A DNA stretch of 64,000 nt from Theobroma cacao (GCF_000208745.1 NC_030854.1:36990917-37054916); one strand, 5' to 3'. Positions 23,901 through 42,296 are shown, counted from the stretch's first letter. The notes: generated by a model from the sequence alone, not told the origin. A program made the numbers and translations.

Positions 23901-25399
23901 ATTATATTATAATTAAATATAAATCAATTGAATTCCATCAATTTTACACGCTGAACATATTAAAAATCGATATTTTTGATTAAAAGCAATGAGATAAATA
24001 TAAATTTTACTGGAAACTACAATTTCACTATATAAATATATTTTTTTCAACCAAAAATACTCAATGTATGCATTGAAAATTTTTTGTTGGGGGTACATGC
24101 TTGAAATGGACATTTCATGGACAAAATTTTGCATATAAAAATATCATCAATAATGAAAAAAAATGCATGGGAGAATTATTGGTAAGGATAAAATACGAAA
24201 GAGAGGTCAAGTCGGATATCGCCGGGGCAAACTGACCCACTTCCAAAACAAACCATACCCGTGGAGCCCACACAGCATACAAAACGACAGGCCTAGCCCA
24301 CACTCCGAAATCCAGAGCTCCCACTAGTAGTAAATTCGGTGAACAGTCGAGGGTCTTTCGGTAATTTAAAGAGGTAAAAAACGCGCCGGATAGTAAGCTT
24401 CGTGATCGCAGATCAAGCGAAAGAAGGCGCTGGGCCCCACTTTGTACCCTTTTGTCGGTCTTCTCCCATTCAATGACTTAATAAAAAATAAATAAAATAA
24501 ATAAATAAGTAATAAAAAATATTAAAAGTAATTTCTTTTTTTTACTTGAAATTTAGTGAAAGTGAAAAATAAAAAGGGGAAAGTTGTGGGAAAAAAAAAG
24601 CCCACAAAAGCTGACAAATTAACTGAGCCAAAAACACACTTCTTCCACTTTTTTAATTTTCATTTATTTTAATTTTTAATTGTTTTCTTTTTTTTTTCAG
24701 ACTTTTGAATCTTTTTACTCCTTTGAGTTTATGCTTAGTTCTCTCCTTTTCACAACAGTCACAAAAGTGAGATGATTCCTATTTTGACCCAAATGTGCTT
24801 TTCCTCTCACTAATTTAACTTTTAATTTAATTTTTTCCCCCATAAATTGCATATGAATCTCCTTTTACTAAAGCATTTGCCAAAAATAGGGTTATGAAAC
24901 TTATAAATATTAAGTGGATAGTAATATTTGTTTCCATATTTTTGTTTGAACTATTTATCTTACTGAATGCGACAATAATTTATTCATTTAATTATAAAAA
25001 TTTAAAATTTATTCACCAAATCATAGATTTTGTCTTTAAATTTATTCAATAACTACATAACAAGTTAAAATGACTAATAAATTAATTACTTAAATTAAGA
25101 GATTAATATTAATACCTTTCCAAAACAGTCTTAATCAGTATGCTTTTGTTTGTTTTCTCTAGCATTTATATTGTACTTCCTTTGAAAGTTAAACACAAAC
25201 CCCTCCACACTCATAACAATCTTTGTCTTTAGCATGCTTCCTTGCTCAAACCCATTATTTGGCAGTAACTAAATCTTCATAAACTACTCTCACTAATCTT
25301 AGTACCCAACAGTGCTTTTTTCCATAAAAAATTTCAGAATTTTATATAGTATTAAGTCTATATATTTGTGGTCCAATCTACTCTTCTCTCACTCTTGCA

Positions 25400-25543
25400 A
25401 TGTTTGTCATTTTCTCCCTTGAAACTAAAAACAACCCAATGGAGACACAGCTGCAACAGGCAGCAGCTTCCTCTGTTTCTTCTTCTTCTTGTTCTTCTCC
25501 TCCTCTTTCTTTGTACTGTAAACAGTGTCTTCCTTTTTTTTAG
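25400..25543 (+). other. upstream ORF (47 codons) in the leader of the NEK gene
   Basis: An ATG at 25400 opens MFVIFSLETKNNPMETQLQQ... and continues through a Ser-rich stretch to TAG at 25541-25543. A second in-frame ATG lies at 25439. A separate 10-codon frame, MVKSTLFFSL, lies at 25555-25587. Both precede the putative leader intron (25636-26781) and would be in the mature 5' UTR if transcription starts near 25370-25390. Whether they are translated is unknown. Confidence 0.4.
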
Positions 25544-26812
25544 CTTCTGCTCAAATGGTGAAGTCCACATTATTCTTCTCCTTGTGATCTCTCTGGATCA
25601 ACAACTTATATACCCTTTAACACTACTATACTCAGGTACATTGAACATTCCTTCATTCTTTTTTACCTGAATCTGCAGATTTCCTTTTCTTCTTCTCTCT
25701 TTACTGCCCAAATGGGTTTTTATTGTCTTTAATTTTTTTTTTTCATTTTCTTCGCAAAAGCTGCATTTTTCCTTTTCCAAGTTCTTTGCTTTCTTGATTC
25801 TTGATCAAGAAAGTTGGTTTCTTGATGATGCATTATAATTGTTATTTTTTTTCTGTGTGCTTTTAAGCTGAGGGGAAGATTACTTATAATGTGCATTATC
25901 TCTGTTTCTGTAACTGGTTTTTTTTTTTTGGTTTCTTTTTATTCTATCTGAAGTCTTGTGTTTTCTTTAAAGTAAAAAAAATGTTGATTTTAAGCTGATA
26001 ACTTTGTGGTGTATAAACAGCTACTTTGAGTCAGATATTTTCTTTTTCATTTTTTCACTGTTCTCATTCATTTTCTCTTCTTCGCAATTGCCTTTAGTAT
26101 TTTGGTATGTTTGGTTCTTGTTTGGTCTTTAAATAGAAAGCTTTTATCACTCAATTAAGCTTAGTACAAGTGAAATAGCCTTGTGTGCTGAGTTATCAAC
26201 TCAAGATTGGACTACACAAAATTAATTTAGCTTGATGGGTTGCAGAAATCAAAGCCATGTAAAATGCAAGATGCAGACCTTTTTAGTTTCTAGTTTACCA
26301 ATAAATTGATACATTTGAAGCTTTTTAGCATTGTTGTCTGAAATATTTTTGAACCATTGCTTAGATTAGCCCTCCAAATTCCAAAATCCTGTATTCTTGT
26401 GCTCATGTTGAATGTTGATGTCCATTTTTGGTAAATCATGCAATGTGGTGTGGTGAAGTTTGGTTCTTTTAATAACCATGTGGATTTGTTTCTAATCAAA
26501 TCCATACTTTCTAAGTCTTATAAATTACAGATATACTGTGTTCAAAATTTTAATAGTTGGAAGCTTTCCTCTTTCAATGCTCCTATTTTTGGTTTGTTTC
26601 TTGTTTCTTTCTTGACTTTCAAGGTTCTCAACTTCTCTTGAGTTTATGTTCTTCTATGTTTTGTTGTTACCATTTCATCTATGTTCTGTCAGAAACTACT
26701 GCATTTTCCTTTGCATCTCTACCTTGTCTGAATGCTATCCCGAATTTTTAATGCACTAACCTTTTTTTTGGTGTAATCCAGAAAAGGAAGTAAAAAAAAA
26801 TACATCTCTCAC

Positions 26813-31884
<5,072 letters not shown>

Positions 31885-33349
31885 TCCTGATGAACCGCTT
31901 CCATTTGTATAATATCTGTAGCTGTAACCTGTAACAATTTTTTAGAGTCCAGGCTTATCAGATTTTAGAAGTGATTCCTGTTGAGAGGACCTCGTCAGGT
32001 AGGCATTTTGGTTTTCAAACGAATCCTAATTGTTAGTATTAGGTTCTAGTCGATTTTCCTGCACCTTTCGGCCATCCCCTCGTGCATCAATGTTCATGAT
32101 TTTCTGGGAGTGGATGATGGGTTCAAATAGGTTGTAGACTTATCTTCTACCTGTTAATTTTTGTTTATGTTCCTGACTGAAACATCATGTTCATTTAAAT
32201 GAATATTAATCAGGAAAATGGATGATCTTGATGGCTGAACTTTCTTATAGAAATCGGACTCTTTGTTTGTTTACCAAATTAAGACTTGGGGCTTTCTCTG
32301 CCATATTAACCAGGCTAAGAGGGAAGTCCCAGAAGCTTCTGGCGTTAGGAAGCCTAACACACCAGCCCTCGAGCCCCCATCCCTATGCTTCTGAATGCTA
32401 GTTCACCACTTTTATATCTGAAATAAACACCAAGCTATTCCATTCAAAAGGCTCAAGAGAAAGCTACCGCACAGCAACAGTGTCACGGTTCACATCAGCC
32501 GATTTGATTTAGCTCTCCTCAAGAAGGGTTGGTTTTGATATTGATTGAGCTCTCCTCGAGAAGGGTTGGTTTTGGTTTTGATATTGATTCAGCTCTCCTC
32601 AAGAGGAATTGGTTTTGATACTAATTGTTACGGTCCAAATTAATTTGTAAAATATTATTTTTTATGATTTTATTAAACTTTACGATTTTATCTCATAAAA
32701 ATTAATTATTTCATAAGTTAAAAATGTTCGTTTCATTTAAATATACAACGAATGTAAGATTCAAGACTCCCATTTGATAACGTGACAAACACGGAATCAA
32801 AATAAACTTTGACAAATTTATTTCATTGAAAGCCGTCTTGGTTAAAGTCAATCTTCTGAATTTTTCTAAAAGCAGGTAGACCTTTTTTCGCTGTTTATTA
32901 AGATAACCTATCTCGTATAGACAAAGCTTTCTCCATAGTATTTCACTCAAAGTTACAATTACATCAAATGGGACCATATATAGTCTCTCTATATGGGCCC
33001 CTACTTTCAAAGAAACAAAAAATTTAGCAGTTGAGAAAGCTCTATCAAGTGAAGAGGTGTCTTTGCCAGGAATCTCCAAGGGAGTGGCAAATGGCTAAAT
33101 CAGGGTGAGTTTTCCATTGCAGGCCTTGGCCAAATATAATAATGCAAGGACATAAATTTAATGGCAAGAAAAGCCATACCAACATACATGAATTTAAAAT
33201 ACCAGTCAACAACATTAACAAGTTACATAAACTATACGATGGCCAAAGTCCTATACACAAGAATTTGGACAAGGAAAGAGTAGTGTAGGTATTGATCTTC
33301 ATCTCGTGTCAGAGAGACTAAGGTGAGGATCCTTCTTGGTGTGATTGAT
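31885..33349. other. intergenic region between kinase and IQD genes
   Basis: It contains the 3' UTR of the kinase gene and a three-copy minisatellite (32501-32616). The minus-strand frames at 32711-33302 have no domain and no splice partners. The last ~100 bp before 33350 should be the IQD leader. Confidence 0.45.
32501..32616. repeat. three-copy minisatellite
   Basis: Three units share GAT(T/A)TTGATT(T/G/C)AGCTCTCCTC followed by (A/G)AGAAGGGTTGGTTTT. Copies start at 32501, 32537 and about 32579. The middle copy has an extra GGTTTT. Unit length is 36-43 bp. Confidence 0.8.
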
Positions 33350-35011
33350 ATGGGAAAGGCAAGCAGATGGTTGGTAAACTTCTTGTTAGGGAGAAAGGAG
33401 GATAAAGGGAAAAGGAAAAACATTTCCATATCGTTTGAAGAAGGACGTGTGACAACTCCATCTGCAACTCCACCTGCAACTCCTTTCAAGAGGAGATGGA
33501 GTTTCGGGAAGTTGGCGAGTAAAGAGAGAGCTCACAAGAGTTCCAGGTCCCTTGACTCAATGACCGCTACTCCACTTGTGAAGCAAGCTGTGCTGGGCTT
33601 GGAGAAACGGCATGATAACACCAGGGTTTTGGCAATGGCAATGACAAGTGCTACCAAAAGAAAAACAAAGGCAACATCTGCAGCTTCTTTGATAAGCAAA
33701 GTGGTAGAAGATGCAGCTGCCACCAGGATTCAAGCCGCCTTTCGTTCTTATTTGGTACTAATCCTAACCTTTTCCTTTATTCCAGTGTTGCAGGCCTTGC
33801 CATTTGTATAACTAGCTAGGACAGAATGCTTGAGAGAAATGATATCATTGATCAAATATCATTGCAGGCGAGGAAAGCTTTACATGCTTTGAGGGGACTA
33901 GTCAAGTTGCAAGCACTGGTTAGGGGTCACCTGGTGAGGAAACAAACAACTGCTACTCTCCGACGTATGCATGCTCTAATGGCAATACAAGTTAGAGCCC
34001 GGTTTCAGAGAATCCAGATGGCTGAGGAACCACGACCTGCTGTAAAAAGCCGATCATCAAGATACGGAAGGTTTCCCCAGGAGATGGGGTTCAAAAGAGC
34101 ACAGAGAGTAAGTCTTTCTTTCCATGGATGCATTAACATCTCCATACCCCAAGGGTATCAGATAGCCTGTTTGGTTTTCTTTCATTTTCCATCATTTTCT
34201 AATCAACCAAACATGAACTACTGGTGCAATAAAGTCAATAACCTAGTGCCTTCGAAGAAAAGCAAGTACTAAAATACAGTGCTCCAAATTCAACAACTAA
34301 TCACTATTATATTTTTATTTCTGAACATAGGAAGCTGTTGATATAAATCTTTATGAAAAGTGTGGAATTGTGAAGAGCCAAAATGGTTTTATGAATCATT
34401 CACAGATTGAGAGGATTGAACATGGAATCACCACATATTACTCTGGAGAGCTTTCGATCTCAAAGCGAGAACAAAAATATGAGGAGTTTTCCTTCACAAC
34501 ACACAACAGTCCCAGACATTCTCCTCCAATGTCCAAGCCAACACCGGGAAGATCCTCTTTCAGTTCTCATGAGTATCCATACATGCCAAATTACCTGACC
34601 AACACAGAATCTTCACGGGCCAAAGTCAGGTCACAAAGTGAACCAAAACAACGACCTGCGTGGAACTCCAAAGCAAAGGGCAAGAAAACAACTTCAGCTG
34701 AAGAAATGGATGACAATATTCAACAACATTATTCATCTTCACAGTCGAAAGGCGTTGCAGATGAGAATCAAGAGCCATGGTTTGTCACGCTTTATCGGTC
34801 AACAAGGACACCCAAAGACAATGAGGGTGATACCAGTGTCCCAACCAGTTATTCTGAATATCGGAAATCTCTTGTTACAAATGAGGTAAGTCAAGTCAAT
34901 TTCTCTGCAGTGGAATCAAGTTCAGTTCGTTTTCTTGGTTTTTCTTTAAAGTTGCATTCCCTAACTCATTTCTGGTTCACGTATCTGCAGCCTCACGCAA
35001 CTTTGTTCTAA
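33350..35011 (+). CDS. IQ67-domain (IQD) calmodulin-binding protein
   Basis: Four exons, 33350-33754, 33868-34107, 34331-34885 and 34991-35011, give 406 residues. All introns are GT-AG and phase 0. The start MGKASRWLVNFLLGRKE is the usual IQD opening (MGK..RW...LLG.K). It is preferred over the in-frame codon at 33323. The IQ67 domain covers about residues 118-184: ATRIQAAFRSYLARKALHAL, LVKLQALVRGHLVRKQ and MALMAIQVR-like positions, interrupted by the intron after Tyr-Leu, as expected for this family. The rest is basic and Ser-rich with KPTPGRSSFSSHEYPYMPNY and RSQSEPKQRPAWN, motifs shared with plant IQDs. These proteins bind calmodulin through IQ and 1-5-10/1-8-14 motifs and scaffold signalling at microtubules or in the nucleus. 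The last exon encodes only PHATLF plus the stop. It lies 1.5 kb downstream of the NEK gene on the same strand. Confidence 0.88.
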
Positions 35012-36191
35012 CTGAAGATTCAAGAACGTTCAAACCTCAGCAGAGAGGTGATGAACAAGATAGTTGATTCAAGAGTTAGCAGCAGAACAACTAGTTTACG
35101 AGTACTATATAGGAAAGAAGAACGCTGCAAAGACCTCACATTCTGAATACAATTGCTCATGAAAAAAAAAAAAAAAACTGGAAGTCCTACTCTTTACTTG
35201 CAGAAGTGATTAGTAGTATGAAATCTTGATTAACCAAAAATTTTAAGCAGGGAAATTATTTTTTGATGACACTTCTGTGCCCTTCTATGACTAATGCTAA
35301 AATCAAAAGGAAGCAAGAAACTGTAGCTCTAATCACGATTACAAAATGTAAATGACATTTGCATGTTTAATGTGTTGCATATATTGGTTTGGATCTAGAA
35401 ATCAGGTTTAGTATTAAGTGATCAAGGGGCCTTTGCACATGGAAGATGCCCAGTTGCCTGGTTAGTGGGCTTTCTCAAGATCCTTATGAATAACCCAAGT
35501 TCCAAACTTGTCCAAATAGGAGATTGAGGACAATGGGATTAACCCGCAGATGATTAGAAAGGGTGGGAGAAAGCAAATTCTATATTTCGGCCTTGGAAGA
35601 AACGAGTTTGTACTGGAACTTGGCTTTATAGGTTGAATCAAATGAATTCATCGTTGTGTATATCAATAGTACTTAAAACTTAGAGATACATTATATTGGA
35701 AAAGTTATTAAAAATATTATAGAATTACAGAGACAAGATTGATACACATTCTCTTTTCTATTTCCCAAAGCTTCCAGCTGCGTCTGCCTTTCAGACTTTT
35801 CAACTGCAAGAAGATTTGCATCAGCGTACTCTAATCTAACAAGGTTTTTCAAACATATAACTAGTTTTGTGACGTCCTTTTGACTATGAATACTCGTGCA
35901 TAAAAGCACAATATGCACGGGCACACCAATTCCATGCATCCTAAAGGAATCAGTGTGTGATTTATGTAGGACAAATGTACTCCTCAGAAATGAAATGCAG
36001 GCCTGACTTCGTTAGTCGAGTAATGTGCTACTCGGCAAAAAAGGAAAAAGTTGACTCATTATAGAGAAACTTTCATATAAACAAAAATGCATTCTAGCAT
36101 ATGGGAGACACAGCAAATATTAGTGCTTTTTCCTGCTGGAAGACACAGCAACCTGATCCTGGTATCGTAAAGTATGTGAGCAGCAACATGC
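35012..36191. other. intergenic region between convergent IQD and pseudouridine synthase genes
   Basis: It holds the 3' UTRs of two genes that point towards each other. A minus-strand frame at 35691-35939 includes RLEYADANLLAVEKSERQTQ, which looks protein-like, but I found no splice partner and do not recognise it; it could be an alternative 3' exon of the pseudouridine synthase gene. Confidence 0.4.
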
Positions 36192-38368
36192 TTATTGGTT
36201 AAGAGTCTTGTGGAATGCAACCTGCAAATGCAGCAAAGAACAGAGTAAGGTGATGTTTTATATTGAGCTATAATTTGAGATGGGTAGGGAATTAAATTCA
36301 GAATTGACAAACAAAAGAAACATTTAACTAAAGTGCATACAGATGTTGATGTCTTCAGAAGCTCTCTTATGGCCATTGTAGCATAGCAAGAAGCAGGAAG
36401 TGTGAAGGCCAACTTGAGAGCCTTCTGAGTTCCCAGAGAATTTGACTCAGACAAAGAATGAATTTGTGGAGGCTCAGCTTCTCTAGAGCCCTCCACCTCA
36501 ACATTGCCAGTTGAAAACTTTTTATCATCCTCAAAGCTCTCTATATGTTCCATATGATCAGATGAATCTTGGCCCTCAGTTCCATCGGTTGGTTTCTCTT
36601 CCTTGACCAGGTTCACAGGTTTAGTTTTAGCAATTTTGTCTAAATCTGTCTCTGACAATGCTATACTTCCATCTGTATATGAAAGCAATTCCCTGAAACA
36701 ACACAGATCGTATTACTTGGTCTACAGTATTTCCAAGGCATCTAAAAGAACTCTGCTAAAAAAGACAAGGGAAAAGCAGATATACCATTCAAAGTCAATT
36801 GGCTTCTGAAAAACACGCCTGTAGCTTCCTGTCATGCTGGTTATTGAAAATTCCCTACAATAAAAAATTAAAAATTAAAAAAAAAAGCATGAAGGGGGAG
36901 TTTGAGAAGAAGTCTCGGGGACAAAATATAGGGACAGTTTTAAATTATGTATATGTACTTGATATTATGAACACTCTCAGTCAAGCTGATCCCATCCTGA
37001 TAAATTAAAAAAAATGAATATTAGAACATTAAAATTTGGTATTTAAACGAAAGAAGTAACAAGTAGTAGCTCCCCGGCAGCTACCATACATTAATCAGAG
37101 CTTTAATTTTGTCACATCAAATTAAAGTTACTCTTGGCAAACACATCATGAAATTGTGCACAGAAAGGTTCATTAAGTAATGAATGAGTGCCTTCATTTT
37201 CCAGTAAGTTATAACTTAAATAGCATGCAGTGAGTCATAGCAAGATTTAATATGTATTAACAAGGATAACGCACCTTCTTTGCCATATCATGATATACAT
37301 TGGCAATATCATTCACTGGATAAATTATTCTAGAACTGCCAAGGAAACAGCAAAACATTGTCAGGAATGAAAGAAAGAAAAGTTAAATATGGAAATGATA
37401 AGGGCAATATAAAATCTGCAGCAACTCCTTACAGTATTCCCTTACCCAGGCATAGGAAGGACAACATCCTCAATAGTATAATTTCCAGTACTAATATCTG
37501 CTGCAGTTATGGCCTGCCAGACAGTGGAAGCTATCTTAAATTCTTTGAATCGAGGTTAAAAAGATTGATACTAACATTTCATTTAGAGTATACAGCAAAT
37601 TATCATCTAATGTAACCAAAATTAGAACATCTTTCACACTTTCAAAAATTAGGTAACAAAGTAAGCTATAGTATTCTAAAAAAAATTATCATCTAAGCAT
37701 TGTATTACACAAACTATTTTTAAGTATCAATTGTTTTCTAAATTTCCTTTAACACCCTCAGTTCACAATTCAAAAATTAGAAAAAGCTCTACATAAAAAC
37801 AAGTAACAACCGACCTTAACAAGATTGTTTTTCCCTTCTGGAAGATCTGTTCCAGATATTTCATCTAATTGACTACAATCATATGCATCTTCAAAGTTAT
37901 TATCTTCATGTTCAGATGGAACAACTTTCACCTTTTCTGCATCATTTCCTTTACAATATACCAAGTCCCCTAAAACAACTTCATTGCTTCCTGTATATGG
38001 TAGGATAACAGAATCATGTTGGACGGTTACCTTGAAACATTTTAGTACAGCTTGGATAATGAAAATAACGACAGCATAAACTAGAAAGGCTTTCTGTTAA
38101 AAGTACACAAATACCCCCCCACCCACCAAAAAGTAAAAATATCGAACAGCATACCATATTTTTCCACTCTCATACTTGCTGCATGGTTCCACAGATAGCT
38201 TTGGTAACTGTGTACATACCTGATCAGTAAAACAGAAAAAATTAGATTCAATATCACCTCTCTTCTTATGCATGTAAAAGTGTGTGTGTGTAAGAGAGAG
38301 AGAGAGAGAGAGAGAGAGGAGGTACGAGNNNNNNNNNNNNNNNNNNNNNNNNNTAGTAAGTAGTGTGT

Positions 38369-38401
<33 letters not shown>

Positions 38402-41400
38402 GTGAACCAATTGTGAGGATCTATCTCTGCATAATTCTTGAGAGACAATAGACAACCGACTCTAAGGATCTCAATGTAATTATCCTCATATCAACTAACT
38501 AGGCTTTGTTCAACTCAACTAACACTACTGCATCTATTAACAAGAATGAAACACATAGGGAAAGGGGTGAATTGTTAGTAACCAATGAAGCTATTGAAGT
38601 AAACCGGAAATATATAATCTGGCCATTAACAGTAAAACAAAGCTCACGATGGATTTAAGCAAGAAATGTGAGACAGTGAGATAAATTTACATGCAAAGCG
38701 GCTATGTAAAAGATTGTGCCAGAGCCCACTAAAGCATTTATCACACAAAACGTTCTAATGACGAGAACTTAGAGTACACAGACATAAACAAATATTCATT
38801 TTGCCTCTTTGGAGGCTGGCCATTTAGAAATTGAGAGACCAAAATTATATTACTGCTTCCTGTTATATCAAGCACTTACATCATTCTCAAAGTTCTAGGT
38901 ATAGCCTTCAGGGCCTGCAAGTAGTTCCCAGGACATTTCTTCAAACACTGCAGCTGTATGAGATTGAAAAAGGTTAAAGAATAAATATGATTTTTTATTA
39001 TGAGACACACACAAAAGAAAATCTGATTAAGCACTAATAAGCTGAAATAATGGATATCAAAGCCATGCAGGGGAACTAGCTGGGAACTTACCATAGCTCT
39101 TTCTGCAACTAAATGGCGAGGTAATTGCCTGAGAGTTCCTTCTATATCACCAGTTTCTTTATAATATTCCCGTGCCTTGCTTACAAAGTCTCTTTGTATT
39201 TAGATATTCAAGTCAAGATTATAACCAATAATTATACCCCAGAGCTGAATGCAGCAAACCCTTTGAGTAGTCAAGCATCTAAAAAGTGCTTTGCCCAAAA
39301 GAAAAGGAAAAAAAAAAATGTTAAAGAAAGGATATCCCCTTCTCTTGGATCAAGTATCGTGCTTGCAGCAGCTTGCCACTCTCCTCGCAGCAATGTGGCT
39401 CCAATACGGTGAGTTGGAATAGAACCACTTCCAAAACGCTGAAAAATTATAGAGGTTTAGAAAAGAATATAAAAGCAAGAACAAATCAGGAAGAAGGGGA
39501 AGAGGGGAGAGAGAGAGTAGAAAGAAAGATGATCAAGGAAGTACTTGTAAACCAAAGTAGTTGATGAAGCCATGCCTTCCCAAGGACTCCACAGATGCTT
39601 TGATAGTTTCTTCGGAGTCTGCAACAATTCCTCTGGATGGATAAATGAGTTCGATAAGTGATAGGATATTGGAAGTTGAAAGTAGCCATGAGGATGTTTA
39701 AAGAATAAGGCAACATTAAAATGGAATTCATATGCGGGAAAGCAAGCTCACCTCAATATGATTGTGAACCGATTTCCTAAGAGCTGGCCAAGAAGAAAGT
39801 CATCCTTGACATAACTAGACAATAATGGCACCATAAGTAATGGTTCATCATGCCATAACTTGATAAGAAAACCAGAGTCTTAAATCCATCAACCTTACCA
39901 AAAGTCTCCCACTTTAATACCAATCAACCTTTCATTCAATGCAGCTAATCTACTCGCATGCTGCTTGAAAACAGTTACCTGGAGACCCAAAAGGAAAAAG
40001 CTCCACTTAAATGCAATCAATTATGCTGCAAAAACCCAAACATACACAAAAGTGCATATACACAAGAAGTATCAGAGCCATCCATACGCAGATCAATATG
40101 CTGGAGGCATTTAGAATGAAGACATAGTGAGAAGCTATTAGTCAGGCAGTAGTGTTCCATAACTTAAATTTCCATGCCATTGAAATGCATAACTAGTAAC
40201 ATGGTTTTCAGGTAGAACAGTAAGAACAATAATGCAGCGAAACGTCTCTTATGGACGTTTTTGACACCAATTCTTCTAATACAGAGGTATTGATTATAGA
40301 CTTATAGTCAAGAGATTGAGGTTGCAGCAATTTGTTTTAATTATAATTTTTCCTCAGAAAGTTTCTCAAAAGTAACATCCATCAGATTTCCAAGACACTA
40401 AAGACTACTTTTTGCATAATTATTTTTGAAGAGAACTAACACTACATAACATGTCCGCTTTTGATCATATAATCTCTCAAAATGAGCAACACAGCTCATG
40501 GTAGAGCAAGTAATCTGCCAAAATTAACTAACACGCCAATTAATTTTAGCACAAAAGCAGCAAATACATGACCAACTTACCCTTTGAGTTGAAACTGACC
40601 GCTTATCTTTTGTTCCCGCAAATCCAAATGACCTTGGCTGCCAAAAACACATGTTAATGAAAAGCATTTCCATTGAATAGGCACCACCACCAGTTTTAAA
40701 TATATCATTCATCATACCTGAATGCCAAGCATCTTTCCAATCAACCCTAAGGCTTCCTGTGTATCTTTATTCTCCTTGTAAAGATGGAACCTGAATATTC
40801 ACATAGAAGATAGCACTTTCAAGATGTAATTCAAATGCAATAATAATGACTTCACGGCACAATAAGGCAATTGAGTCAGAAAGGAGAAAGCTCTGACATG
40901 ATTTTTCTTTCTACCGTCTTGAAAGGCATCAAATGAATGTAAAAGTGAATTTTCAAAAAAAAAAATATGAATGTTAGAGTGAGATAGGCTACCTAAGGAA
41001 CTTGCCAAGATGCTCTGGCCAGTGGCTTGAACCTCTACTATCATAGGGCTTATCACCTCTCTCTTTCCTTTTTTTGGAATTTCTGCCCTTGTTGTTATTC
41101 CCAGAATTTAATCTCACACGAATGCATTTTGATGAAGAATCAGGTCCATCAACTGTGTCAGTGACAAGGAATCTAAGATTCTCCTTAAAGAAATTATGCA
41201 TTGCCTGAAAATCTCAAACTCAAAACAAAAGCCTTCTAGTTAGTTTGATTCCCACTTTGCATTACATTCAGTAACACCTACATGAGAAAGGTTCAGAAAG
41301 GTTAATGGATAACTAACATGAAAACAAATCTAAAGCTTACCGTTCGATGAGATTTATCAGAGTCTGGCGACAGAACAATAGGACAGATATCTTCTTCACT

Positions 41401-42296
41401 GCCTGAAGTAATTTGATTAATAAAAGCTTCTAAGCGATCTGCATCAGTGTCACCAGCAAGTGATCTGAATTTTATAATTTCAGATGCATAACACTTGTTC
41501 AGTTGATCAGGTGTCTTTGTTTCACCTTCCTGAACAGCCTGAGTAAATTTATTCAAAGAAAAAACATCTATCATCTATTAAAATACACAAAATACATTCA
41601 AAAGATGAATTGGAAAAGGGAATTTGAGTCAGACCACCTCCGGAGGGGCATCTAAGGAGGTCAAATGAACAACATTTCCTTCAGTGTCTACTTCATTCAC
41701 GATGAAATCAGAATACCTTCACAAAAAATTCAAAGCAATCAAATTCCATAGACTATTGCAATTATAGCCAATCCATAACACAGAAGTCACTCTCAAAACC
41801 TCCAATGTTCATTTTTTCTCCATTTTTATTAAAGAAAAAGAACCCCTTTTCGTCAATCCCAGATACCTACACCACTAGCAAGCTACAAGCTTGAGTCAAG
41901 CTAAACCCTTTACCATTAAACTAAATCTCATTCCACCATATCAACTAACCAAACAACTTTTCATGCATGCACGTGAAATAAACAAAATTCAACAAATAGG
42001 TATTTCCAAAAGCATGTAAACAAAAGAGGGTTTTACATTTCAAGTTTCTCTTAGTCTTTTATTAAAAAAAAAAGAGGGACCTTTCACCTTTGTTTGAGGA
42101 TGCCACGGAAACCAGGAAGGTGGGAGATGAAACAGAGGATTCCCACATCGGATTCCGTGATGGTCGTCATTAAAGTTAAGGAATTTGATGATTTGATGAC
42201 TGGGGTTTTTGTCAAGTTTGATTTTGAATCTGCTGGGCAGCTTTTGCAGTGGAAGTAGTGGTAGGGTTTTAGAATTGAGACGCCATAACGCCACAT
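36192..42296 (-). CDS. PUS7: TruD/PUS7-type pseudouridine synthase
   Basis: Twenty exons: 42296-42088, 41716-41638, 41538-41341, 41204-40993, 40790-40718, 40637-40581, 39978-39899, 39814-39752, 39632-39545, 39438-39336, 39195-39092, 38953-38880, 38219-38155, 37990-37815, 37513-37446, 37335-37275, 36996-36959, 36854-36786, 36692-36341, 36221-36192. They give 732 residues. Family motifs are LPGFRGILKQRYSDFIVNEV near the N-terminus, the catalytic loop GFAGTKDKRSVSTQRV with Asp267, NYFGLQRFGSG, PRTLRMMYVHSYQSYLWN, and SYRRVFQKPIDFEW near the end. TruD/PUS7 enzymes isomerise uridine in tRNA, mRNA or snRNA. The N-terminus before MTTITESDVG is basic and could be an organelle signal or could be untranslated. 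Intron 10 (39335-39196) is AT-AC, U12 type; the others are GT-AG. Intron 12 contains GA repeats and the 25-N gap. The gene is divergent from EMC2. Confidence 0.9.
38281..38401. repeat. GA/GT microsatellites flanking a 25-N gap
   Basis: (GT)n and (GA)n tracts at 38281-38319 and (GT)n/(GA)n tracts at 38362-38401 flank N at 38329-38353, inside intron 12 of the pseudouridine synthase gene. The near-identical flanks suggest that a repeat collapsed during assembly. The open frames crossing the gap are meaningless. Confidence 0.9.
39196..39335 (-). other. U12-type AT-AC intron in the pseudouridine synthase gene
   Basis: Read on the minus strand, the 140-nt intron begins ATATCCTTT, an exact match to the U12 5' splice-site consensus, and ends AATAC. 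A branch-point-like TCTTGAC places its adenosine at 39213, 17 nt from the 3' end, inside the usual U12 window. Joining G (39336) to AAAGAGAC (39195 onward) gives LDPREG-ERDFVSKAREYYKE, in frame with both exons. No GT donor in this segment keeps the frame. Confidence 0.85.

Larger units (their letters stand above)
16183..25369. other. 9.2-kb gene-poor region
   Basis: No gene is recognised. It contains a 38-bp tandem duplication (20909-20984), a 1.2-kb TIR element (21249-22444) and an hAT-like MITE (23350-23900). Short frames at 16351-16608, 17938-18198, 19310-19534 and 19852-20034 lack domains and splice partners. The moderately GC-rich stretch 24180-24480 and the T-rich DNA to 25369 probably form the distal and proximal promoter of the kinase gene. 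Confidence 0.5.

Noticed and set aside
35691..35939. 82-codon minus-strand frame with ADANLLAVEKSERQTQ
   Set aside because: It looks partly protein-like, but no family, splice partner or start context supports it; it may be a 3' exon variant of the neighbouring gene.
38081..38455. Minus-strand frames crossing the 25-N gap
   Set aside because: They are translations of GA/GT microsatellites and N inside an intron.
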